Positions 1 through 5,446 of a stretch of 5,744 nucleotides of DNA are shown here, piece by piece (position 1 is the first letter of the stretch; the number at the start of each line of letters is the position of its first letter). The position numbers and the translations under genes were made by a program. The DNA lies in the NCBI RefSeq assembly GCF_938040115.1, contig NZ_CALHXD010000004.1:1-5744 (forward strand), written 5' to 3'. Origin of the DNA: an uncultured Campylobacter sp. (GTDB taxonomy: Bacteria; Campylobacterota; Campylobacteria; Campylobacterales; Campylobacteraceae). A model generated the notes under the pieces. The model did no database searches, was not told the DNA's origin, and saw only the letters and a list, made by a program, of their open reading frames with translations.

Positions 1-836
1 ACAAAAAGCCCGCGATCCTAGGCGCCACCGACGGCGTGGGCACAAAGCTGCGACTTGCGATCGATGCGCGTAAATTTGACGGCGTCGGGCAGGATCTCGT
101 CGCCATGTGCGTAAACGACCTCATCTGCAACTTTGCCGAGCCGCTATTTTTCCTCGACTACTACGCGACGGCAAAGCTTGAGATCGCGGATGCCAAAGAG
201 GTCGTAAAAAGCATCGCCGAGGGCTGCAAGCTCGCCCGCTGCGCGCTGATCGGCGGCGAGACGGCAGAGATGCCATCGATGTATGAGAAGGGCGATTTTG
301 ACCTCGCGGGCTTTGCCGTGGGTATCGCCGAGGAGGACGAGATCGACCGCTCAAAATTCGTCCGCGAAAGCGACGTGCTCATCGCGCTTCCTAGTAGCGG
401 CCTGCACTCAAACGGCTTCTCGCTCGCGCGCAAAGTGGTCGCCGAGCTGGGGCTAAAATTTGACGACAAAGTGGACGGCCGCGCGCTCATCGACGTGCTT
501 TTGGAGCCGACCAGGATCTACGTCGGCGACTTTTTAAATTTAAAAGACAAGATCCACGCGTTAGCGCATATCACGGGCGGCGGCATCTTGGAAAATTTGC
601 CGCGCGTATTTCCAGAGGGGCTGGGTGCGAAGATCGAGCATGCCGCGATCCGCACGCCTGAGATCTTTAAAATCATCGCGCAAAAGGTGGAGCCCGCCGA
701 GATGATGAGGACGTTTAATATGGGCGTTGGCATGATCGTCGTAGCGCCGAAGCAAAACGCGGACTTCGTGCTGGCAAATACCGACGGCTACGTCATCGGC
801 GAGGTCGTAAAAGGCGGGGGCGCACAGCTCGTGTAA
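1..836 (+). CDS. purM: PurM, phosphoribosylformylglycinamidine cyclo-ligase (AIR synthetase), 5'-truncated by window edge
   Basis: This enzyme closes the imidazole ring of purines: it converts FGAM to AIR using ATP, in the cytoplasm, as the fifth step of de novo purine synthesis. The frame is open from base 3 and gives 277 residues before TAA at 834-836. Full-length PurM is about 330-345 residues, so some 50-65 N-terminal residues lie outside the window. Visible family motifs, in order, are ATDGVGTKL near the left edge (nucleotide/phosphate loop), DLVAMCVNDL, EPLFFLDYYAT, ALIGGETAEMPSMY, LPSSGLHSNGFSLAR, LLEPTRIYV, HITGGGILENLPRVFP and FNMGVGMIVV. All are intact, so the enzyme is probably active. 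A GTG at 36 lies inside the ATDGVGTKL motif and is not the start. The segment is clearly GC-rich relative to the genes further right. It ends in its own terminator, so it is probably not co-transcribed with the next gene. Confidence 0.97.
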   Translation, partial: KKPAILGATDGVGTKLRLAIDARKFDGVGQDLVAMCVNDLICNFAEPLFFLDYYATAKLEIADAKEVVKSIAEGCKLARCALIGGETAEMPSMYEKGDFDLAGFAVGIAEEDEIDRSKFVRESDVLIALPSSGLHSNGFSLARKVVAELGLKFDDKVDGRALIDVLLEPTRIYVGDFLNLKDKIHALAHITGGGILENLPRVFPEGLGAKIEHAAIRTPEIFKIIAQKVEPAEMMRTFNMGVGMIVVAPKQNADFVLANTDGYVIGEVVKGGGAQLV

Positions 837-841
837 ATTTG

Positions 842-865
842 AAGCGGTAAAATTTGCCGCTTTTT
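842..865 (+). terminator. Rho-independent terminator of purM
   Basis: A stem AAGCGG / CCGCTT (842-847 with 857-862) closes an AT-rich loop and runs into a T stretch (861-865). The stem can extend inward through a T-G wobble and A-T pairs. It begins 6 bases after the purM stop codon, the usual position for an intrinsic terminator. The T run is short, so some readthrough into the next gene is possible. Confidence 0.75.
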
Positions 866-880
866 GCCAAGGCAGAATTT

Positions 881-1240
881 ATGTTTATACTAAATTTTAA
901 AGCTAGCATTGCGACCGTTTCCAAAAACAGCGCCGAGAATTATTATATGATAGGTCTTGCGGACGACAAGTACGACTATAAAAACTATCTGCTTTTCCAA
1001 AGACCGATTAAGCTTGGGCGGCACGAGGACGCAGATGCGCCGCATAACGGCTTATACGCAGAGTGCAATGGCGATGTATGCTATAACGGCTGCAAGGCTG
1101 TGAAAATCACTAGCGAGCTTATCGTTTTTGAAGTCCAAGATAGCGTCATCGCCGTGGATATCCGCGGCGTCAAAATTCCCAAACGCTTCATGCAGTATTG
1201 TAAAGAAATTTTCGGCGATCTGCTTAGCATCGAGGGGTAA
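881..1240 (+). CDS. Imm10-like putative immunity protein, orphan
   Basis: This is a 119-residue soluble protein with no signal peptide and no membrane segment. The segment at residues 21-42 (YYMIGLADDKYDYKNYLLFQ, then RP) and the later pattern of short beta strands, a CYNG turn near residue 67 and a final amphipathic helix ending in EIFGDLL resemble the Imm10 family. Members of that family are predicted to neutralise polymorphic or contact-dependent toxins delivered by neighbouring cells. The match is from memory of the family pattern, not from a search. I chose ATG 881 because AAGG (869-872) lies 8 bases upstream. An in-frame TTG at 854 would sit inside the purM terminator hairpin and lacks a ribosome binding site. 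No toxin gene is adjacent: purM lies upstream and a convergent cupin gene downstream. Such orphan immunity genes can protect against toxins of other strains. Alternatively it is an uncharacterised housekeeping protein with the same fold. Confidence 0.6.
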   Translation: MFILNFKASIATVSKNSAENYYMIGLADDKYDYKNYLLFQRPIKLGRHEDADAPHNGLYAECNGDVCYNGCKAVKITSELIVFEVQDSVIAVDIRGVKIPKRFMQYCKEIFGDLLSIEG

Positions 1241-1303
1241 ATTTAAATGCGCCTAACGGCACGTAAAATTTAGCAAGCGCGATGTAAATTCTACCGGAGG
1301 ATA
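1241..1303. other. Convergent intergenic gap with weak hairpins
   Basis: This 63-bp gap lies between the convergent Imm10-like and cupin genes. It contains GCC TAAC GGC near 1249-1260, flanked by AAATTT-type sequence on both sides, and CGGAG (1295-1299) paired with CTCCG (1307-1311), which overlaps the cupin stop codon. Neither is followed by a clear T run on either strand, so a bidirectional terminator is possible but not demonstrated. Confidence 0.35.
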
Positions 1304-1750
1304 CTACTCCGCGTCCTTTGCGTCCGCTTTTTCGATGAGGTTTTTATATTCGTCCTCGCCTAGATGCTTCATCCACGTTACATTTTTGCCGTCCTTTTCG
1401 AAGGTTACCGCGATGTGCTCGCCGTCTTCGTGCAGTCCGGCTCCATGCCAGTGTTTGACGCCCGGCGGACAAAGCACTACGTCGCCCGGGTGAGCGATTT
1501 GCACGATTCCGTCCGCCGTACCGGTGTAAATTTTGCCCTTCGTTACGATTAAATTTTGCCCCGCAGGATGCGTGTGCCATGCCGTGCGTACTCCACGCGG
1601 AAAATGCACTAGCGCCGCCCCTGCGTTTGCATAAGGCGTTGCGCCGAAAAGCAGCGTGACTTTAGGCAATCCGCCTGCAAAAATTTTATCGCTTACCTTA
1701 TCATAAACGGCGAGATTTTCCTTTTTAACCAAAACTTGCTTTTCCTGCAT
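1304..1750 (-). CDS. Small metal-binding cupin (hydroxynitrile-lyase-like / carboxymuconolactone-type cupin family)
   Basis: This is a 148-residue single-domain cupin. Cupin motif 1 is at residues 56-72, with His59, His61 and Gln65 (WHTHPAGQ), and motif 2 has PPGVKHWHGA with His100 and His102. The HxHxxxQ...H set is the Mn/Fe-binding arrangement of the bacterial cupin hydroxynitrile lyases (GtHNL type). Many relatives in gut and oral bacteria carry the motif with unknown physiological substrates, so a lyase activity should not be assumed. I chose ATG 1750 because a near-perfect AAAGGAG (1762-1756) sits 5 bases upstream. The frame stays open further upstream to a TTG at 1831 that has no ribosome binding site; that extension encodes an orphaned export signal, listed separately. 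The gene is last in the minus-strand series and follows the flavodoxin gene. As written, the protein should be cytoplasmic, unlike the two proteins encoded upstream. Confidence in the family is high; the start is less certain. Confidence 0.9.
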   Translation of the reverse strand: MQEKQVLVKKENLAVYDKVSDKIFAGGLPKVTLLFGATPYANAGAALVHFPRGVRTAWHTHPAGQNLIVTKGKIYTGTADGIVQIAHPGDVVLCPPGVKHWHGAGLHEDGEHIAVTFEKDGKNVTWMKHLGEDEYKNLIEKADAKDAE

Positions 1751-1867
1751 CTTTTCTCCTTTATTTATATTTTTCGCAATGCTCTCTTGCGCGCTTAAAT
1801 TTAATGCCCACGCCATCGCCGCTAAACTCAAAATTTTAAGAATTTAGCGTTTATTTTTATCTTTCAT
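1751..1867 (-). pseudogene. Broken signal-peptide segment upstream of the cupin, interrupted by TAA
   Basis: Reading back from the cupin in frame, the sequence encodes ILKILSLAAMAWALNLSAQE. This is a good Sec signal: basic residue, about 13 hydrophobic residues, and a likely signal peptidase I site LSA|QE. Immediately before it is an in-frame TAA at 1846-1844, and before that MKDKNKR starting at ATG 1867-1865, a typical basic n-region. One base change in the stop codon (to CAA or AAA, for example) would restore a continuous Met-to-signal-to-cupin protein. A weak GCGAG stretch lies just upstream of ATG 1867. A CATAAT at 1871-1866 might act as a -10 for a shorter cupin transcript, but the evidence is thin. 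I read the segment as a recently disrupted export signal or a sequencing error; initiation at ATT or at TTG 1831 is less likely. Confidence 0.6.
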
Positions 1868-1874
1868 TATGCTC

Positions 1875-1902
1875 GCTTTAAATTTAATCACAAATTTAAA
1901 GC
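1875..1902. repeat. Perfect 11-bp inverted repeat between flavodoxin and cupin genes
   Basis: GCTTTAAATTT at 1875-1885 and its exact reverse complement at 1892-1902 are separated by the 6-bp spacer AATCAC. It lies in the 52-bp gap between the flavodoxin stop and the old cupin ATG. As RNA it forms an AT-rich hairpin without a following U run, so it is a poor intrinsic terminator. It could instead be a dimeric repressor site, an mRNA-stabilising or processing stem, or a chance product of the abundant AAATTT word. Confidence 0.65.
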
Positions 1903-1919
1903 CAAAGTGCAAAAGTCGC

Positions 1920-2489
1920 CTAAAATTTTGTGAGCCACTCTTTTATCTCTTTTTCGCTCGGTCTCTCGCCGAAGCACTTCCCCGCTAGCCACTCGCCGCC
2001 GTTTGCTTTCTTGGCTAAATTTTTATCGCTATTTTCAAGCCCGGAGCTATAAACGGTGCAAAACGGGATCACTTTTTTGCCGTTAAAATCGTTGTTTTTT
2101 ATAAACTCGTCAATCGGCCACGCAGCATCGTGCCACCAGATCGGATAGCCCACGAAAACAGCCTCGTAGCTCTCCCAGCCGGGGATTTTAGCGTTAGTTA
2201 GTGGTACGCTCCTAAGCGATGCATCATCGTGCTCGCGGCTAACGCGACTTTTTGGATCATTGTAGTTTAGATCTGCGTTTGTGTAGGGCTGCACCGGTTT
2301 TAGCTCGACTATCTTAGCGCCTAAATTTTGCGCTATTAAATTTGCCGCTCTAGCCGTATTGCCGCCTGCGGAGAAATAGACTACGAGCGTCTTTTGCGGC
2401 TCAAATTTGATATTTTCCGCTGCGCTTTGGTTTGCCGCGAATGAACACATAGCAAGCGCCGTAGCCATTATTTTGCTTAGTTTTTTCAT
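1920..2489 (-). CDS. Exported flavodoxin-like protein
   Basis: This is a 189-residue protein. Residues 1-24 look like a Sec signal peptide (MKKLSKIM, then a hydrophobic stretch, with likely cleavage after QSAA). The mature part starts with a beta strand and the FMN-phosphate loop TLVVYFSAGGNTARAA (residues 34-49, with S40, N44 and T45), the hallmark of the flavodoxin fold. VFVGYPIWWHDAAWPIDEF (111-129) matches the second FMN-contacting loop of the flavodoxin_4 type, followed by KKVIPFCTVYSSG. Flavodoxins carry FMN and shuttle electrons, or act as small quinone or nitro reductases. There is no twin-arginine motif, which is odd for an exported flavoprotein, since FMN is usually loaded before Tat export. 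The sequence LAMC near residue 15 is not a proper lipobox. ATG 2489 is preceded by AAAGGA at a 7-base spacing. The gene starts 16 bp after the hydrolase stop, so the two are almost certainly co-transcribed. Confidence 0.9.
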   Translation of the reverse strand: MKKLSKIMATALAMCSFAANQSAAENIKFEPQKTLVVYFSAGGNTARAANLIAQNLGAKIVELKPVQPYTNADLNYNDPKSRVSREHDDASLRSVPLTNAKIPGWESYEAVFVGYPIWWHDAAWPIDEFIKNNDFNGKKVIPFCTVYSSGLENSDKNLAKKANGGEWLAGKCFGERPSEKEIKEWLTKF

Positions 2490-2505
2490 TTTATTTTCCT
2501 TTCTT

Positions 2506-3435
2506 TTATCTCATCTGTTCTTGCCAAAATTTGACCGCCTCATCCAGCCAGCCTTGTGCCGCCGTGCCGGTGCCTAAGCCAAATCCGTGACCTAAATTTG
2601 CGTAGCTACGAAACTGCGTTTTAACGCCCGCAGCGGCTAAATTTCGTATCCGTCGCTCCATCACGCTGGGGCTTGCGATCCGGTCGTTTTCGCCAACGAC
2701 GGCAAAGGTCGGCGGATCATTTCGCGTAAAGTCCGAATAGCCCGTATATTGCATTATCACGGCTGCAGGGCGTGGATGCGAGCCCTGCTCAAAAGCCTGC
2801 GTGCCGTAGCTTCCCAGCATCGCTACGAGCCTAGCTCCGGCCGAGCCGCCCCACAGCGAATAAAACTCCACTCCCACCTCAAGCTCCTTTGCGTGCTCAA
2901 AAATAAAGCTAATCGCACGAGCAAGGTCTTGCGCTCCGCTCCTAGCGCCCGGGCGGTAGATCAACGCAAAGGCGTTGTAGCCCTTTTTAGAAAGCTCAAG
3001 CGCGTGCGGGAAACTATCATGCATCGCGCCCACATAGGCAAAGCCGCCTCCGGCGACCACCACTGCAAACGGCTTGCCCCGCTCGCCTTTAAAATAAAAA
3101 AGCCCAGTATCGTTTTTGCGCGGATCGGCGGCTTTTTCGGTATTTGAGTAAATATCATAAAATACCTGCTCGCCGGCCTTAGCGCGATCTTTTAGATAGT
3201 TTAAAATTTCAACCGTTTTATCGGCATCGATGTGCTCGTACCACGTCAAATTTAGCTCGCCGAGCTTACCGCCGCTAAAATAACCCTTGTGCGTAGGGAA
3301 AAGCAACCTGCCGTAATCACCAAACGCCGCATCACGGACGACATCTGAAATTTTGCTCTCTTTTGTAAAGCTCTCGTTCATCTGCCCTCCCGCTAGTGCT
3401 GCCGCAAATAGCGCCGAAATCAAAAACTTTTTCAA
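2506..3435 (-). CDS. Exported alpha/beta hydrolase (esterase/lipase-like)
   Basis: This is an alpha/beta-hydrolase fold protein of 309 residues with an N-terminal Sec signal (KKFLISALFAAALAGGQ). Numbering from TTG 3435, the oxyanion segment is VVVAGGGFAYVG (residues 126-137), the nucleophile elbow is WGGSAG with Ser198, the acid is Asp251 in VVGENDRIAS, and the base is His283 in LGHGFGLG. The triad is complete, so it should be an active serine hydrolase, probably periplasmic; the substrate is not predictable. There is no ATG. Two in-frame TTG codons compete: 3441 abuts the AAAAAGG sequence with no spacing, whereas 3435 lies 6 bases from it, so I chose 3435. The gene follows the aldo/keto reductase by 36 bp and precedes the flavodoxin by 16 bp, indicating an operon. 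It may be a carbohydrate, acyl or xenobiotic esterase working in the same stress response. Confidence 0.9.
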   Translation of the reverse strand: MKKFLISALFAAALAGGQMNESFTKESKISDVVRDAAFGDYGRLLFPTHKGYFSGGKLGELNLTWYEHIDADKTVEILNYLKDRAKAGEQVFYDIYSNTEKAADPRKNDTGLFYFKGERGKPFAVVVAGGGFAYVGAMHDSFPHALELSKKGYNAFALIYRPGARSGAQDLARAISFIFEHAKELEVGVEFYSLWGGSAGARLVAMLGSYGTQAFEQGSHPRPAAVIMQYTGYSDFTRNDPPTFAVVGENDRIASPSVMERRIRNLAAAGVKTQFRSYANLGHGFGLGTGTAAQGWLDEAVKFWQEQMR

Positions 3436-3457
3436 AATCAACCTTTTTAAATTTAGC

Positions 3458-3486
3458 CGGCAAAGCCGAACCTATCTTGATAGGTT
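3458..3486. repeat. Two adjacent small inverted repeats at the reductase/hydrolase junction
   Basis: AACCTATC (3469-3476) and GATAGGTT (3479-3486) form a perfect 8-bp inverted repeat with a 2-bp centre, overlapping the reductase stop codon. Directly beside it, CGGC AAA GCCG (3458-3468) forms a second tiny hairpin. On the transcribed (minus) strand both come before the hydrolase ribosome binding site and neither is followed by a U run. They are more likely to affect mRNA processing or translational coupling than to terminate transcription. Confidence 0.5.
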
Positions 3487-4323
3487 ATTTACCATCTTTA
3501 CTATCTGTGGATCGCTGTGGTCGAAAAACAGGCTTGCCCCGCTATCCAGTCCGGTGATCGTTTGCATATCCGCCTCGCTTAGCGAGAAATCAAATATATT
3601 GAAATTTTCCGCCATACGCTCTTTGCTTACGCTCTTTGGTATGACGACGATACCGCGCTGCACGAGCCAGCGTAAAATCACTTGAGCCACGCTTCTGCCT
3701 TGCTTTTGCGCGATCGTTTTTAGCACCGCGTTGCTGAACATATCCTTTCTGCCCTCGCCAAAAGGCGCCCAGCTTTGCATCGCGATGCCGAGCTCTTTTA
3801 AATTTACCTGCGCTGCGAGCTGCTGGTGAAAAGGATTGCACTCGATCTGATTTATCGCGGGCTTTATCTCGTTGTTTATCGCAAAGTCCATAATTTGGCC
3901 CGGGTTAAAGTTACTAACGCCGATGCTGCGGATGCGGCCCTCTTTTTTAAGCCTACTCATCGCTCGCCACGCGCCGTAAGTGTCGCTATATGGCTGATGG
4001 ATGAGATATAGATCGAGATAATCAAGCCCTAGCTTTTTCATCGACGCATCAAAGGCTTTTAGCGCTCTATCCTCGCTTACGTCGCTCACCCAAAGCTTTG
4101 TCGTTATAAAAAGCTCCTCGCGTTTCACGCCGCCGGCTATTGCCGTTTTAACTGCCGCGCCAACGCCCTCTTCGTTATGATAAGACTGCGCAGTGTCGAT
4201 GAGGCGGTAACCAACGCTAATCGCATCCTCAACGCACCTTTGAGCCTCTGTGGGCTCCACCTGATACACTCCGTAGCCTAAAATCGGCATTTTGTTGCCG
4301 TCGTTTAAGGTTAAATACTGCAT
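3472..4323 (-). CDS. Aldo/keto reductase, DkgA / 2,5-diketo-D-gluconate reductase type
   Basis: This is a 283-residue cytoplasmic NADPH-dependent (beta/alpha)8-barrel oxidoreductase that reduces aldehydes and ketones to alcohols. The catalytic tetrad is complete: Asp43 and Tyr48 (LIDTAQSYHNE), Lys76 (ITTKLW) and His109 (LIHQP). Other family marks are GVSNFN (135-140), NQIECNPF (158-165), QSWAPFGEG (183-191) and the NADPH 2'-phosphate motif IPKSVSKERMAEN (228-240). The length is normal. The start at ATG 4323 is set by AAGGAG 5 bases upstream; a TTG at 4338 would absorb that ribosome binding site. The gene is first after the AraC-type regulator and has a promoter and direct repeats in its leader. 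In E. coli the comparable enzyme DkgA reduces methylglyoxal and similar aldehydes and is controlled by the AraC-type YqhC. The same role here is inferred; the true substrate is unknown. Confidence 0.95.
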   Translation of the reverse strand: MQYLTLNDGNKMPILGYGVYQVEPTEAQRCVEDAISVGYRLIDTAQSYHNEEGVGAAVKTAIAGGVKREELFITTKLWVSDVSEDRALKAFDASMKKLGLDYLDLYLIHQPYSDTYGAWRAMSRLKKEGRIRSIGVSNFNPGQIMDFAINNEIKPAINQIECNPFHQQLAAQVNLKELGIAMQSWAPFGEGRKDMFSNAVLKTIAQKQGRSVAQVILRWLVQRGIVVIPKSVSKERMAENFNIFDFSLSEADMQTITGLDSGASLFFDHSDPQIVKMVNNLSR

Positions 4324-4360
4324 TTTTTCTCCTTGCAATTTTAATTTTTTAACTGAAGTG

Positions 4361-4366
4361 ATTATA
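4361..4366 (-). promoter_or_regulatory. Candidate sigma-70 -10 box of the reductase operon
   Basis: On the minus strand TATAAT lies 38-43 bases ahead of the reductase ATG, preceded by an A/T run that includes eight T residues on the transcribed-direction strand (4383-4374 region). There is no TTGACA-like -35; the expected position reads TACCTC. That pattern fits Campylobacter sigma-70 promoters and promoters that depend on an activator. Transcription would start near 4354 and give a leader of about 30 bases. Confidence 0.6.
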
Positions 4367-4395
4367 ACGGTTTTAAAAAAAAGGAGGTAGAACGA

Positions 4396-4431
4396 TCCTG
4401 CAAAATCATTGCCTATTTCTGCAAATATTAT
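4396..4431. promoter_or_regulatory. Candidate AraC-type operator: two CTGCAAA direct repeats 21 bp apart
   Basis: CTGCAAA occurs at 4398-4404 and again at 4419-4425, in the same orientation and exactly 21 bp apart (two helical turns). Each copy is followed by an A/T-rich stretch. The pair sits about 30 bp upstream of the TATAAT at 4366, roughly -43 to -77 from the inferred start. AraC-family activators, with two helix-turn-helix units per monomer, typically bind such tandem half-sites next to a poor -35. The neighbouring regulator gene is the obvious candidate to bind it. A second TATAAT at 4432-4427 overlaps the distal repeat and could be an alternative -10. Confidence 0.5.
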
Positions 4432-4549
4432 AAAAAATACAAAATTTAGATCAAATTTGTAGTTGGGGTGGGTCGAAAATGTAAATTTTAGATAAAAGAG
4501 GCTTGAAAGATAAAATCAACGAGAGACAGCAGACCTGCCCGCACTAAAT
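4432..4549. other. Upper part of the regulator-reductase intergenic region
   Basis: No gene is visible here. The stretch is mostly A/T-rich with several AAATTT words, one G-rich patch at 4464-4472 with only two G runs (not a quadruplex), and a short GCAG AC CTGC palindrome at 4529-4538. On the minus strand that palindrome is followed, after some bases, by T-rich sequence. It may be a weak terminator for the regulator gene, but the stem is only 4 bp with a 2-base loop. Confidence 0.3.
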
Positions 4550-5416
4550 TTAAGCGCCAGTTATGGCTAAGACGTGCGCCTTAGGAGGCATGCCAAACAT
4601 CCTGGAGTACTCTCTATTAAACTGCGAAGGGCTCGCGTAACCGACGGCAAATGCAGCCTCTGCGGCGTCTAAATTTTGATTTATCAAGAGATTTTTTGCC
4701 TCTTCGAGGCGGATCTTTTTTTGAAATTGAAGCGGACTAAGCGCCGTGATACGCTTGAAGTTATGATATAGCGACGATGCGCTAATACCGAGCTTTCTGG
4801 CTAAATTTTCGATATTTATCGCCTCGGCGTAGTTTGATTTTATCTCTTTAGCAGCGCGCGTGACGCGATTTTCTATGGTTTCTAGCATTGCGTATTGGCG
4901 CAGGAAATCGCCGTTTTCGCCCTTTAAGAGTATGTATAAAATTTCCTTTATCGCGAGCTTTGCTAAAAATTTAGCATCGTTTGGACGCTCTAGCAAACGG
5001 ATAAATTTAAATACGGCTTCAAGCAGCTCATCATCTACCGCCCCAAGAGCTAGCCCTGCAAACTCGCCCTTTTTGCTCTCGGCGCCGCCAATGCTTTCGA
5101 TCACGCCCAAGATATCTTCTAGCTCAAAGTTGATCTTTATGGCTAGATACGGGCAGCCTTTGATCTTCGCAACGGCGGGGATGTGCGTAGCGGCTAGCAG
5201 ATAGCGCTGCTCGTCGTACTCGTAAAAATCATTACCGACTTTGGCCAGTTTTGAGCCCTTAAAAACCATGCAAAGCGCAGGCTCGTAAACGCCGGTTAAA
5301 AACTCGGTCGGCACGCTTGCTCGGTAGACAAACAGCTCCTTTATATCGCTTTGTATCTTACCGTCTGAGCTAAATTTAGCGTCCAAATACTTGCAAATTT
5401 CATCTATCTTGTTCAT
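4550..5416 (-). CDS. AraC-family transcriptional activator, YqhC-like
   Basis: This is a 288-residue cytoplasmic DNA-binding regulator. Residues about 20-165 form the AraC_N-type (YqhC-like) ligand-sensing domain, recognisable from VPTEFLTGVYEPALCMVFKG near 35-54, YLLAATHIPAVAKI near 72-85 and a Leu-rich dimer helix near 129-145. Residues about 185-285 are the C-terminal AraC DNA-binding domain with two helix-turn-helix units: INIENLARKLGISASSLYHNF (200-220) and LDAAEAAFAVGYASPSQFNREY (249-270), the latter containing the family signature VGYxSxSQFxREY and ending FGMPPKA. ATG 5416 has a full AAGGAGG (5427-5421) 4 bases upstream. It lies just ahead of the aldo/keto reductase on the same strand. 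E. coli YqhC, which pairs with dkgA, senses reactive aldehydes, probably via cysteine; here Cys49 and Cys88 are candidates for sensing residues (inference). It probably activates the genes downstream. Confidence 0.93.
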   Translation of the reverse strand: MNKIDEICKYLDAKFSSDGKIQSDIKELFVYRASVPTEFLTGVYEPALCMVFKGSKLAKVGNDFYEYDEQRYLLAATHIPAVAKIKGCPYLAIKINFELEDILGVIESIGGAESKKGEFAGLALGAVDDELLEAVFKFIRLLERPNDAKFLAKLAIKEILYILLKGENGDFLRQYAMLETIENRVTRAAKEIKSNYAEAINIENLARKLGISASSLYHNFKRITALSPLQFQKKIRLEEAKNLLINQNLDAAEAAFAVGYASPSQFNREYSRMFGMPPKAHVLAITGA

Positions 5417-5437
5417 TGTGCCTCCTTGGTTTTTGGA

Positions 5438-5446
5438 ATTTTAGCA
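5438..5446 (-). promoter_or_regulatory. Candidate extended -10 promoter of the AraC-type regulator
   Basis: On the minus strand TGC-TAAAAT (5446-5438) forms an extended -10 box within A/T-rich DNA, with the regulator ATG 22 bases further on. The implied leader is only about 15 bases and would contain little more than the AAGGAGG ribosome binding site. No CTGCAAA repeat is seen here, so self-regulation by the same site is not suggested. Confidence 0.45.

Noticed and set aside
36..38. GTG as a start for purM
   Set aside because: It lies inside the conserved ATDGVGTKL motif and the frame is open to the left edge, so the gene begins outside the window.
121..755. Open frames antisense to purM
   Set aside because: They are shadows of a strongly conserved gene, rich in Arg, Ser and Pro, with no ribosome binding sites or recognisable motifs.
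854..856. TTG start for the Imm10-like protein
   Set aside because: It falls within the purM terminator hairpin and has no ribosome binding site; ATG 881 has AAGG at a good distance.
2427..2489. Lipoprotein signal in the flavodoxin (LAMC)
   Set aside because: Met at the -1 position does not fit the lipobox, and a better signal peptidase I site lies about ten residues later.
2749..3147. 132-residue plus-strand open frame inside the hydrolase gene
   Set aside because: It is antisense to the catalytic region of an intact hydrolase, with Arg/Ala-rich content typical of a shadow frame.
4336..4338. TTG start for the aldo/keto reductase
   Set aside because: It would include the AAGGAG ribosome binding site in the coding region; ATG 4323 fits the family N-terminus.
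4860..5204. 114-residue plus-strand open frame inside the regulator gene
   Set aside because: It is Ser/Ala-rich low-complexity sequence, antisense to a clear AraC-family gene.
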